Assembly: GCA_024803745.1 (NCBI GenBank)
Contig: JANJXV010000013.1
Location: forward strand, 14,691,501-14,755,500
Length of the DNA: 64,000 bases
Direction: 5' to 3'
Source: Megascapheus bottae
Lineage: Eukaryota > Chordata > Mammalia > Rodentia > Geomyidae
The notes under the pieces were generated by a model. The model ran no database searches, was not told the DNA's origin, and worked only from the letters and a program-made list of their open reading frames with translations. Of the stretch, positions 54,175 through 64,000 are shown in pieces. Each line of letters starts with the position of its first letter. Within the stretch, counting starts at the first letter, position 1. Made by a program: the position numbers and the translations under genes.

Positions 54175-54259
54175 GCCTCCCCCTCCATCCCTCCCTCCCT
54201 GCCTGCCTGTCTCCCTTCCTTCTCCCCTCCCTCCCTTCCTTCCTTCCTTTCTTCCTTCT
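54175..54259 (+). repeat. (CCTCC/CCTT)n tract
   Basis: Polypyrimidine repeat with TGCC interruptions. Confidence 0.9.
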
Positions 54260-54540
54260 GCATGTCCATCCATGCAATGTTAAAGATATAACAGGTTTGA
54301 AAACTTCTTGTACTAGGTAATCGAAAGGGACAAAGGTGGTAATTCTAATACTATTGAGAGCTAATATCTCTTTTCTCAACATTCTGAATATGATTTTGGT
54401 TTTGGCCATGTGCCCACCCCAAAATAATCACTGGTTGGAGAAAGCAAGTCTACCATTGGCTAACAGAACTATGTTCCACTCATAGTACCTGGGGAAGCTC
54501 TCTTGAAACCATGAGGAATGAGAGTGATAAAGGAATAGTT

Positions 54541-54877
<337 letters not shown>

Positions 54878-54891
54878 AGGAATAGTTTCTT

Positions 54892-55608
54892 ATGGGAAGA
54901 AAATAAAAATATATTTGCTGAGTGATGGGAAATAGGGAAATAGTTTAAATCAGCATAGAAATCTACTATCTCACTATTTCCTTGAGCCATTTTTATTAAT
55001 AAAAAGAAGTGTGTTCATGCTATTTAAAACTCAACAAAAGTACGGCTACTGTACTTTGAAAAAGTAGATACTACCCAGGAATTTGGTAGGGGCTATGAGG
55101 AGTCAGCAGAGCATAATTTGGAAGTTGCTGTACAGTTTACCCAGAGAATATTTGAGTGAGGTAAGATGATAGCAGAATTTTTTCTTCTATCTCTCTGGAC
55201 TTTGTAATGGAGATTGTTTTTTCTTTCTCATTAGAGAGAAGGAGGGAAGTATCAGAGCCAGTTAGTATCTTGGATTGAAAATGATAAGGACTTTTTTTTA
55301 ATCCTTTAGTCTTGACAACAAATTTTATGTTTTTAAGAAGCCATAAGTAGTTTAATTTAAATAGAGCCTCAAAGAGGAGAGGAAGAAGTTGTTTCACAAT
55401 GTATTGGCTAATGTGAGTGATGAAATGTGCTTATATCTTAAACATTTGGCAAAGTTTAATGCTATGTATGCTATCAGCTATGATACACTGAGTGAATGTC
55501 AAGGCCACAAGCATGCCAGTCAGAGCATCAGACAGTGAAAAACTAGTCAGTATTTTTTGCAATAAAATTAATGTAACAAAATTTTTTTACTATTTAATAT
55601 ATGTAATT
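54892..55608. other. Unique intron DNA
   Basis: AT-rich, no recognised repeat or gene. Confidence 0.35.
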
Positions 55609-55619
55609 TGGTATTTTTT

Positions 55620-55760
55620 CTCTTTCTTTGTTTCTTTTCTTTTTTTGCATGGAATGGGCAGGGTCTTTCTGTTATAAGTTAAGATAGGTCTCAAGCTTGA
55701 GGTCGCCTGTCTCAACCTCCTGAGTGTTGGAATTACAGGTATATACTACCATGCTAGCTT
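55620..55760 (-). mobile_element. B1 SINE
   Basis: GGGCAGGGTCTTTCTGTTATAAG ... CTCCTGAGTGTTGGAATTACAGG. Confidence 0.72.
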
Positions 55761-55781
55761 AATTCAGTGGTTTATAAAAAA

Positions 55782-55985
55782 AAATAACATAACCATTACC
55801 ACCATCTAATTCCAGATAATTTCTGTCACTCCAAAAAGGAACTATACTCATTATAGCAGTATTCCCCATTTACTAGCCCCTGGAAACTATTAATCTACTT
55901 TCTGCTTCTATGAATTTGCTTATTCTGGGCATTTCATGTAAGTGGGATCATGTCTGATTTTGTTCACTTAATATAATGTTAATAC
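55782..55985 (-). mobile_element. Ancient L1M-type 3' UTR fragment
   Basis: TAACCATTACCACCATCTAATTCC ... CTTATTCTGGGCATTTCATG ... TTCACTTAATATAATG. Confidence 0.65.
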
Positions 55986-56177
55986 ATATTTATCTTGTTA
56001 CTATGTTTATGACACTGTTTAGAAGATTATCCCCTACACCTACCAAGTGGTCATTTTCCCTATCTTCAAATATGTAATTGGAACTGACAACCTCAGCAGT
56101 TAGAGTAGCATCCACGTCAAGTCCTTGGCTGATACTTGAGTAGCTTTCATAGTAGAGAAAGCCAAGTAAAAGCCTTT

Positions 56178-56345
56178 GTTTTGTTTTGTTTTGCTTTGTC
56201 AGTCGTGAGGCTTGAATTCTGAGCCTGGGCCTTATCTTTGAGCTCTTTACTGACTTTTGTGCCCAGGCTGGCTTTGAACCAGAATTCTCAGATCTCAGCC
56301 TCTTGAGCAGCTAGGATTACAGGGGTGAGCCACTGGAGCCTGGCT
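56178..56345 (-). mobile_element. B1-Geo SINE, internally deleted
   Basis: (TTTTG)n tail, first half of Geo, then directly the B1 part; the Geo start and linker are missing. Confidence 0.8.
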
Positions 56346-56401
56346 AAGTAGAAGGCTTTGAAAAATTCCATTGTGCTCCTTGGTTAAAGTAATGAATTTA
56401 A

Positions 56402-56490
56402 GGCTGGGGTAAAGGATGTTTAAGAGGCAGAGTGCCTGACTAGTAAGTGTCAGGATCTGAGTTCAAACCCTAGTACTGCCAAAAATCGTG
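56402..56490 (+). mobile_element. ID monomer
   Basis: GGCTGGGGTAAAGGATGTTTAAGAGG ... GAGTTCAAACCCTAGTACTGCC. Confidence 0.7.
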
Positions 56491-56507
56491 AATTAAAATT
56501 AATGTAA

Positions 56508-56725
56508 TAGCTTGGTGCCAGCGGCTCATAGCTGTAATCATTGCTACTCAAGATGCTAAGATCCGAGGATCACAATTCCAAACCAGCCCAGTGGGAACGT
56601 CTTTGAGACTCTTATCTCCAGTTAACCAAGAGTACCAGCCTTAAACAAATAAGCTAAGGGATGACACTCAGGCTCTGAATTCAAGCCCTAGTACCAGAAT
56701 GAACACACATACACACACACACACC
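56508..56725 (+). mobile_element. B1-Geo SINE, deleted Geo start, (CA)n tail
   Basis: Left half GCTTGGTGCCAGCGGCTCATAG, linker, shortened Geo half, then a (CA)n tail at 56703-56725. Confidence 0.8.
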
Positions 56726-56930
56726 AGACAAACAAACTAAAACTAGTATCATCTTCTGGCAGAGATTAGTGTTACTCTGGATATACTTTTAAGGGTGCAA
56801 GATGGTGATTATGTCTATATTTTATCAAAATATAGTTTTGATAAAACTATCATCCCCAAAGGGTGATTCAGGAGAATGACTACAGCAAGTTTTAACTTAG
56901 TAGCTGCAATTGTGACCTCTGTAAAAAAAC

Positions 56931-56974
<44 letters not shown>

Positions 56975-56975
56975 A
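56931..56975 (+). repeat. (TA)n microsatellite
   Basis: About 22 TA units with one G. Confidence 0.95.
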
Positions 56976-57109
56976 TGTGGTTATAATGTATATGTGGTAT
57001 GTGGCCATTGACTTGGTGACTGCCTTCTTGTCTCAATTGGAAATAAAAAGGATTAAAAAAGTTTTGTTTCTTCCTTCCTCTCTTGCTGCTGCCTTACAGC
57101 TTCCTACCT

Positions 57110-57258
57110 GTTTTATTTTATTTTCAGACAGGGTCTTTCTGTATAACCCAAGCTGGCCTGGTATACAGTCATTCAGGCTGACCTGAAACTTATGATCCTC
57201 TTGCCTCTGCCTTCTGAGTGCTAGAATTTTGGGTGTGTGCTACCATGTCCAGCTTTAT
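57110..57258 (-). mobile_element. B1 SINE
   Basis: AGACAGGGTCTTTCTGTATAACC, internal near-repeat, TTCTGAGTGCTAGAATTTTGGG. Confidence 0.8.
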
Positions 57259-57314
57259 GATAGTTGCCCAGTTGTATGATAGATGTATATAACATATATT
57301 ATAAATAGACTTTC

Positions 57315-57542
57315 TATTATTGTTGTTGTTGTCCTAGGGATTGAATTTAGGGTCTGGACACTGTCCTTAAGCTTTATGCTCAAGGGTATCACTGTACCAC
57401 TTAAGCCACAGCTCTAATTCTGGCTTCCTAAATCGGAGGTAAGAATGTCTCAGACTTTTCCTTCCCAGGCAGCTTCAAACTTCAGTCCTCAGATCTCAGC
57501 CTCCTGAGTAGTTTGGATTACAGGTGTGAGTCACCAGCTCAA
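57315..57542 (-). mobile_element. B1-Geo SINE with (TTG)n tail
   Basis: Geo half TTGAATTTAGGGTCTGG, shortened linker, B1 end CTCCTGAGTAGTTTGGATTACAGG. Confidence 0.85.
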
Positions 57543-57546
57543 AAAA

Positions 57547-57550
<4 letters not shown>

Positions 57551-57590
<40 letters not shown>

Positions 57591-57765
57591 TAGGGCTTGA
57601 ACTCGGCCTGGTGTCCTTGAACTTTTCAGCTCAAGGCTACTGCCCAGCCCCTGGTCCTTGGCCTTGTCCCTGAGTTCTTCATCTCAGTGCTACTGCCCTT
57701 CCCTTGAACTACCCCCACTTTCCATTCTGGAGGTTAAATGGAGATAAGAGTCTCATGTCCTTTTT
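57551..57765 (-). mobile_element. Geo half with (GT)n tail and internal duplication
   Basis: (GT)n at 57551-57587 abuts the Geo half. 57605-57655 is repeated, diverged, as 57656-57709. It ends in the linker, with no B1 half. Confidence 0.82.
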
Positions 57766-57814
57766 TGGTGAATACTCTTATCTCTGAATTTATACCTTTA
57801 GCCTCTGTTTTGAG

Positions 57815-57868
57815 GACTGTTTTTGTTTATTATTTCATCTTCACATTCAATCTGAGTTCTAATGTGGT

Positions 57869-57915
<47 letters not shown>

Positions 57916-58240
57916 TGTATGTGAATGTATTTTTATGTATGTTATGGACAAAAGTCAAGGTACATCATTCTGTGTTGTGTTATGTTCAGTTGATTTAACA
58001 CCATTTATTGAAAAGAACATTCTTTTCTTTCTGCACTGTAATGTCACCTTTATCAAACCAGGGATAATATATGTAGGTCTGTTTTTGAATTATTTTATTC
58101 TGTTGGCCATTTAAAAAAATTGTTCACCACATTGTACAAATTTTTATTATAAGTGTTTTTGATATTTGCTAGTATAAGTTCAGCAGCTTGTCGTTTTTAG
58201 AACTGCTTGGCTGTTCTTTCTTACCTTAGAAAAAAAATTT
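57815..58240 (-). mobile_element. Ancient L1M-type fragment with (GT)n
   Basis: GATTTAACACCATTTATTGAAAAGAAC, CCTTTATCAAACCAGGGAT and AACTGCTTGGCTGTTC are reversed L1 3'-region landmarks. (GT)n at 57873-57911. Confidence 0.65.
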
Positions 58241-58248
58241 TTTATAGG

Positions 58249-58438
58249 GTCAGGAGTTTGGCTTCATGGGAGAGTACTTGCCTAGCATGTTGCCTAGCAT
58301 GCATGGAGACCCAGGTCCCTGTGGTACCTAGTACCATATAGTAAAAGCCGGAAGTGGTTCTGTGGCTCAAGTGGTAGACCGCTAGCCTTGAGAAAGACAG
58401 TGCTCAGGCCCTGTCCCTGGCCAAAGGGAAAAAAAAAC
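58249..58438 (+). mobile_element. IDL-Geo SINE with short internal repeat
   Basis: TTGCCTAGCATG occurs twice in the ID head; the Geo half is shortened. Confidence 0.85.
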
Positions 58439-58454
58439 ATAAAAATTAAATTTT

Positions 58455-58735
58455 CTTATAGTACTGGGGCTTTGAACTCTGTACCCTGATGCTTGCTGTT
58501 CTGGTACAGTACCACTGAGCTACTGCTGGACAGCAATTCAACTACTTTATTTAGGCTTTCTATCATTGCTGAGATCACAAGCATGAGTCCAGCTTACTTC
58601 TTTGGAAAGAGTCTTGCAGACTTTTCCTGCCTGGACTGGCCTGGCACTATGATTCTCCCAATCTCAGCCCTCCATATATCTCGATATGACAGGTGCATGC
58701 CACTGCACTACTGTGAGCAGCTATAGGTAGAACAC
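58455..58735 (-). mobile_element. Old ID/B1-like fragments
   Basis: 58458-58525 ID-like, 58545-58600 and 58605-58715 B1-like. All heavily mutated. Confidence 0.4.
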
Positions 58736-58755
58736 CGGGGGCCAAGCAATTATTT

Positions 58756-58901
58756 TTTTTTATTTAATTTTTTTAAATTGTAATTAGTAAAAGGGTTACA
58801 TGATATTTGCCAGATAGAAGGTGCATTAATTCGCATAGATTGATACCCTTTCACATGTCTTGGTACCCATTTCCCTCCCCCCCACACCTCCCTCCTGGGC
58901 T
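58756..58901 (-). mobile_element. L1 3' end, extreme 5' truncation
   Basis: About 145 bases of 3' UTR (TTGTAATTAGTAAAAGGG ... TCTTGGTACCC). Perfect 12-base duplication AAGCAATTATTT (58744-58755 and 58902-58913). Confidence 0.95.
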
Positions 58902-59144
58902 AAGCAATTATTTGGTGATTGATATGATTATGTCCTTGTGGATAGTTGTGTCTCTTCTAATAAGATTTTTATATCTATGGCTAATTGAATCAAGAATTGA
59001 ACCCTAAAATGGAGGATATGGTCTATGTCTTTCTACCAATCTATAACCCACCCAGAAGCACTTCAGTGAGAAAGACTTACTACCTGAGAAGCTTTGGTGG
59101 GGTTATCCTAAGGGAGCTGTCAGAAGTTTATGAATGGAGTCATT

Positions 59145-59283
59145 CTAGCTCAGTTGAAAATCTGGGTTATTTCTTTGATATAGTGAGTAAATTTACTTAG
59201 TCACTTTGTATCTCAGTTTCTTCTTATACACTAAAGAGGCAACAATAGTATCCAACTTATAAGGTTGTTATGAAAAGTAAAGT
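59145..59283 (+). mobile_element. MIR-like fragment
   Basis: TCAGTTGAAAATCTGGGTTATTTC ... TTACTTAGTCACTTTGTATCTCAG ... TATAAGGTTGTTATGAAAAG. Confidence 0.6.
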
Positions 59284-59286
59284 TAA

Positions 59287-59432
59287 GGGTGGGTGGTGGG
59301 AGGGTGATGGGTACCAAGACATGTGAAAGGGTATCAATGTATGTGAATTAATGTACCTTCTATCTGGCAAATATCATGTAACCCTTTTATTAATTACAAT
59401 AAAAATTATAAAAAAATAAAAAAGAAAAAAAA
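59287..59432 (+). mobile_element. L1 3' end, extreme 5' truncation
   Basis: The same segment as 58756-58901 in the opposite orientation (GGGTACCAAGACATGTG ... AATTACAATAAAAA). Flanking AAAGTTAA-type repeat, imperfect. Confidence 0.9.
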
Positions 59433-59433
59433 G

Positions 59434-60475
59434 AAAAGTTAAATCCATATTAAGTCCTTGGAATAGAATGTGTAACTTGTGAAGTGTTCAGGGTATATTA
59501 AAAGTTAACTTTTTAGAGATTTATATTTTGTTAATTCACTGAGAACAGTTATCTCATATTACCAAGTTCATTAGATTGATGTAATTAAACTTAAAATGCC
59601 AGCTTTTCGCTTTACCTTCACAGAGAGAACAGTCACATACTGGAGTATCTGTATGAATATGACTAATGTATTTTCTGCTTTCAAAGGACAATATAGAACA
59701 TGGAATCCTTATAAAGGTTACGGAGAACATTGGCTGAGTTAGAGGCATTACTTGGATAAGTTTATTGTTTTGACTATATGCTAATGTGACTGAAAGGAAT
59801 TTTTATTACCCTTTACTATGTCTTCTGAAGAATTTATTCAGCTAAGATACCAGGTATTACTTTCAACCTCGTTTTCAGCTTACTCTGGGTTTCTTTTGGT
59901 CTGACCTGCTCCCTGTGGACTTTGACTCTTTAAGAGCTTAGATACAAAGAAGTAGGGTACAGTGGCAGTAATGCATGTAGCAAGATTCAGTTCCTGGAGC
60001 AGTAGTGGAAGTGATGGCAGTGTAGGATGGCAGTGGAAGGGAGATGCTTTAATCAGACTATTGCTGCTACCTGTCTTTAGGTGTTGGTCTTGGCATCCAT
60101 CTCTGGTTTTCCACTTCTCAAGATGAATTTGAGTAACTCTTCTGACAAGCTATTTTTTTTACTTCAGTTAGAATCAGTTCTAATTGTTGAATTAGCAGAG
60201 TAAGTTGTTTTAAGTTGTTTTCAGCTTAGTTGATTGAACACTTTCATTAGCTAGATGCATTTGTGCCTTATATTAGGGCAGAAATGTCATTGAAATGCAA
60301 CTGGAATGTTTGAACTTAGATGGATTCCTCTCCTTGTGAGAGTTTCATGACTCCTGTATTTCTAAGTCCTGTGATAGTGCCTTTGCAGAATGGTGGATAC
60401 TGCCAAATATATGCTTATGACTTTGCTTTTACTCAACTTCATGTGTGACCAACTTGCCAAATGAAGGACCCTTTT
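59434..60475. other. Unique intron DNA, about 1 kb
   Basis: No recognised repeat. No convincing frame. Confidence 0.4.
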
Positions 60476-60479
60476 TTAG

Positions 60480-60704
60480 TATGCAAGTGCCGGTCCTAGG
60501 GCTTGAACTTAGGGTCTGGGTGCTGTCCCTTAGCTTTTTTACTTAAGGCTAGTGTTCTACCACTTGAGACAGAACTCTGACTTTTTGGTGCTTACTTGGA
60601 GATAAGAGTCTTGTGGACATTCCTACCCAGTCTGGCTTTGAACCTCAGTCCTAAAATCTCAGCCTCCTGAGTAGCCATTATTACAGGTAGAGCCATAAGC
60701 TCCT
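60480..60704 (-). mobile_element. B1-Geo SINE, tail lost
   Basis: CCGGTCCTAGGGCTTGAAC, GCTTACTTGGAGATAAGAG linker, B1 end CCTGAGTAGCCATTATTACAGG. Confidence 0.82.
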
Positions 60705-61355
60705 GATCTCTAAAGGTATTTCTAGAGGCAAATTGAAATCCCAGAAAAGGCTAAGCCCCACCTGAGGCTTTCTATACAAAAAGCTAGCAGGGTTGGGAAG
60801 GGTACAGGGTTTATTCTTTCATTTCCTTCCCTGAATATATATTACTTTTGATCACTTTGATTTGATCCCACATTTCATTATTCAGGTAGAACCTGAGCTC
60901 CAATATTGTTCTGAAATACTCTTAAATTGCTTGTCTTGTTTCATAGATTATCAAGTTGGCAGATAACAGTTCTGTGCCACTCTGGACATGTGGACCAGGC
61001 TAATAATAGATGTGAAGTTCTGGGAACGTCTCACTCTCCCCACATCCTCCCTCCTTTTTGCCCCCAGCAGCTTGCCTTACTGGTAGGTTCTTTTTTTCAT
61101 TGCCCTGGCAGCTGGATACAGAATGGAAACAGGGCAGTCTGCCCATCCCCTTTTGGGAGACGATGCAGGTCTATATGAGTGACTTCTGACTTCATGGGTT
61201 TCTTGATGCTTGAGGTCAAGCAAAAATGCCTGGTGTTTAGAGGAAATACTACCCCAATGGGTATTGTTCCTTGAATTCCATCCCCTCTCCTCCTTTTCCC
61301 CTGTCCCTCTTGTTCCCCCTCTCCTCCTCTCTTTTTCATTCATTCACCATCTGTA
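60705..61355. other. Unique intron DNA
   Basis: CT-rich at 61278-61335. The minus-strand Arg/Glu-rich frames there are composition artefacts. Confidence 0.35.
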
Positions 61356-61357
61356 CT

Positions 61358-61510
61358 ATATATGTAAGGCACTGTATTAAGCCTTTGCATGAGTTAACAT
61401 AGTCTTCCCTATAACCTTTTGTATAGGCTATTCCTATTTTACAGTATCACTACAACTCAGAAAGAATGATGGAATAACCTAATGTCATATAGCCAGCAAG
61501 GCTTGATTAA
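61358..61510 (+). mobile_element. MIR-like fragment
   Basis: GTAAGGCACTGTATTAAGCC ... CTATTTTACAGTATCACTAC ... CCTAATGTCATATAGCCAGC. Confidence 0.55.
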
Positions 61511-61959
61511 CAGCTTTTCACTCTATAATGTTCTATAGGAAAATTGGGACAGGTTTATCTTTGGAGACACTTGTATTATTGAATTAATCTCATATAGCTC
61601 AAGAAAATGGGGCAAACATGAAAGGTCAGGAAGAAAGCTTATCACTCTGTGGACTACAAAAGTTGCTCAATGGATAGGACCTCCTGCGATATAGGTCCAC
61701 ATGATCTTAGTGAATCAAATTCTTCAGGTTAATGGAATGCAGTGGCTCTCCCAGATGAGCTTTTAATTTTATACCCCTACTCTCTCCTTATTACTATCAA
61801 ACCAATTGTTATTTTTTCTGTTGTTCACTAAATATGTTGACATCTTTCAAGCATGGGCATGTGTAAGATGTTAGAATTCTAGTAAAAAAAAGAACTATTG
61901 CAGCCTCAGACTGAGCAGACAGTTCTGAATTCTAGAGTTATTTTGGTTTGGAGTTCCAT

Positions 61960-62270
61960 CATTCATTCATTCATTCCATCTTTTAACATTTGATACTACC
62001 TCTGTGTCAGATTCTGTCTTAAGCAATGAGAATCAGTATAACGAACAAGACTTATATGGTTCCTGTTCTCCTAGAGCATATGGTGTAGAAGAGAAGGCAA
62101 AAATGAAACATAAACATAGTAAAGTCTGGCGAATGTCCTGGAAATCCAGAATATGAGAAAGTACACATAGCAGGGGAACATAATACTGTTTATGGTGTCA
62201 GGAAAAAGCTGACATTAGCTGAAGAAGTGATTTAAGACTTGTAAATTGAGAAGAACTGGCTAAGTAAATG
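61960..62270 (+). repeat. Ancient mammalian repeat
   Basis: (ATTC)n start, CCTCTGTGTCAGATTCTGTC, AACGAACAAGACTTATATGG, GTTCTCCTAGAGCATATGG. Continues at 62603-62660 (AATATGTGCAAAGGCTGAAAGG) after a microsatellite and SINE. Confidence 0.5.
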
Positions 62271-62285
62271 TTAAGAAAGACAATG

Positions 62286-62337
62286 GTATGTATGTATGTA
62301 TGTATGTATGTATGTGCATGTATACATGCATATGCAT

Positions 62338-62390
<53 letters not shown>

Positions 62391-62400
62391 CGTGCGTGTG
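62286..62400 (+). repeat. (TATG)n-(GT)n-(GC)n compound microsatellite
   Basis: TATG units 62286-62314, GT units 62342-62380, then GTGCGCGCGTGCGTGTG. Abuts the Geo end of the next SINE. Confidence 0.95.
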
Positions 62401-62600
62401 TACCAGTACTGGGCCATGTTCAGGGACTTACTCATGACTGATGCTTTACCATTTGAATCACAGCTCCAGTTCTGGCTTTTTGCTGATTAATTGGAGATAA
62501 AGTCTCAATAATTTACCTAGGTTGGCTTCAAACTGTGATCTTCAGATCTCATCCTCCCAAGTAGTTAGTATTTACAGGTATGAGTCATCAGAACCCAGCA
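62401..62600 (-). mobile_element. B1-Geo SINE
   Basis: ACCAGTACTGGGCCATGTTC, linker TTTGCTGATTAATTGGAG, B1 end. Confidence 0.8.
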
Positions 62601-62660
62601 AGAAGAGACAATTCTAGGTAGCAGGAAGAATATGTGCAAAGGCTGAAAGGCCAGCAATAA

Positions 62661-63045
62661 GGATAAAGCCATGTTCATTTATTTAGTGACCATTTACATC
62701 ACTGTTACACAGTGCAGCATGCTGGGTTTTAAAGACATAAAAACAGACACTATCTTCTTATCTGCCCCGGAGAAACTCAGTCAGGAGAAGTGATGTCACT
62801 TCTTGGTAACTATGGTGCTAAGGTCACCCTAGATCTTGGACTAAATCTCCTGGATCCCATGTGACAGGACTTAACACCATTACACAAACTGCATGCCCTT
62901 GAGTGTTTGGCCCACCTGTCAAGCAGAGAGGACATGGACCTCAGCTAGAAACTTGCAGCCTTTACTCTTTAACCCTGGATCACACTAGATCCTTGATTGA
63001 TAGGACTCTGCTACAGGCTGAAATGTGAAGATTTCATATGCTGAA
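62661..63045. other. Unique intron DNA
   Basis: No recognised repeat or gene. Confidence 0.35.
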
Positions 63046-63048
63046 ATC

Positions 63049-63275
63049 TTTTTTTTCCCCTCCCTGGTCTTGGGGCTTGAACTCTGGGCCTGGGTACTAT
63101 CACTGCGCTTTTGTGCTCAAGGTTAGAGCTCTTCCACTTGAGCTACAGCTCTACTTTTTTTGTGGTTAATTAGAGAGAAGAGTTCATGGACTTTCTGCCC
63201 AGGGTTGGCTTTGACCTGCAATCCTCAGGTCTCAGCCTCTTGAGTAGCTAGCTAGGACCATCAGTGCTGGGCTCT
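63049..63275 (-). mobile_element. B1-Geo SINE
   Basis: TCTTGGGGCTTGAACTCTGG, GTGGTTAATTAGAGAG linker, B1 end TTGAGTAGCTAGCTAGG. Confidence 0.85.
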
Positions 63276-63720
63276 ATTAGTCTTTTTAAATTGCATTCCT
63301 GCTGTGACTGGTTGAATCTTCGTAAATTTGTACTTGATCTTTCCTTTCTAGTGACAGTGTTCTTTCTTTCAGTAGAGGGCCTGCCTATTCAACTAAAGAT
63401 TCTGAAACTACTGATTTTAGACTGAGAGAGATTTTTCCTTCCAGCAGTGTCCTCAGTATGTATGGAGTAGGAGAAGAATATGTGTATGTATGACAAAATT
63501 CAGGGGAAGATGGGAGAGGATGTGAGGTGTGTTATTCATACCTTCACCTACTTTTCAGCATTCTTTTTTTCTTCTTCTTTTGAAGGCTTTGCACTATCAT
63601 CTGAGAAGGTCCTACGTATACATGGCACTAAATTCATATAGATATCTTGTGTTCCAACTGTACCAGACTGCTTGCTGTTTATAAATTATGACTTATCTTT
63701 TTATATCGCTGTATTTCCTC
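63276..63720. other. Unique intron DNA
   Basis: No recognised repeat or gene. Confidence 0.35.
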
Positions 63721-63724
63721 TTCT

Positions 63725-63955
63725 ATTTAGCAGGAATACCCTCCCTCTCTTCTTCACTTCATTCAGAACCCATTTATTCCGTCAAGACCCAGTTTCCATG
63801 CCAGCTTTTCTGTGACACTGCCTTTGATCTCTTCCTACTGTGGAGGTAGTCATATCCATAATACCTTATAGTGCTCTTTTATATACTATGATTACACATG
63901 CAGCTGTCTTTTCTCTTCATGCGTTGTTACCTCACATAAACTCCATAAGGAAAGT
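63725..63955 (+). mobile_element. L2-like ancient LINE fragment
   Basis: CATTCAGAACCCATTTATTCC, GTCAAGACCCAGTTTCCATGCC, TGTGACACTGCCTTTGATC, ACATAAACTCCATAAGGAAAG follow the L2 3'-region order. Confidence 0.5.
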
Positions 63956-64000
63956 CTCTTTATATTGCTCAGGAGAGCCTCAAATTTGAAATCCTCCTGC
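63956..64000 (-). mobile_element. B1-like fragment cut by the window edge
   Basis: TATTGCTCAGGAGAGCCTCAAATTTG ... ATCCTCCTGC reads as reversed B1. Confidence 0.5.

Overview
The window is vertebrate nuclear DNA from a rodent. Its dispersed repeats are dominated by a dimeric SINE with an ID-like, tRNA-derived left half and a second 'Geo' half ending in poly(A). From what I know of rodent SINEs this is IDL-Geo, described from Geomyoidea (kangaroo rats, pocket mice, pocket gophers), so the host is probably a geomyoid. I cannot name the species.

The only protein-coding gene I can support is STIM1, on the + strand. A CpG-island promoter (about 3380-4870) leads into exon 1. The coding part of exon 1 (4675-4819) encodes the signal peptide and the first luminal residues of the ER calcium sensor, and ends at a strong splice donor (CAG|GTAAGG). 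Everything from 4820 to the right edge is intron 1. I found no second STIM1 exon, so the EF-hand, SAM, transmembrane and coiled-coil exons lie beyond the window. An out-of-frame upstream ATG (4653) opens a 49-codon uORF that overlaps the STIM1 start. The first 3.3 kb is upstream intergenic DNA, mostly old SINEs and microsatellites.

The 59 kb of intron is a layered record of retrotransposition. The layers are: ancient MIR, L2 and L1M pieces; an unnamed old mammalian repeat seen several times; 7SL-derived B1 monomers and single ID elements; a second dimeric SINE pairing a B1-type left half with the same Geo right half ('B1-Geo' here); IDL-Geo copies, several nearly intact with 14-18 bp target-site duplications and good Pol III boxes; and 5'-truncated young L1s, one of about 1 kb carrying an open reading frame for the ORF2p C-terminus. 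Nested insertions are common (14.4, 26.0, 30.6, 31.5, 33.0 and 48.6 kb). Many microsatellites are decayed SINE tails. Three local duplications (about 140, 46 and 81 bp) are not explained by transposons.

I found no RNA genes apart from tRNA/7SL-derived SINEs, no CRISPR, and no novel multi-gene system. The long open frames inside the CpG island and the serine-, arginine- or lysine-rich frames over microsatellites are composition artefacts.
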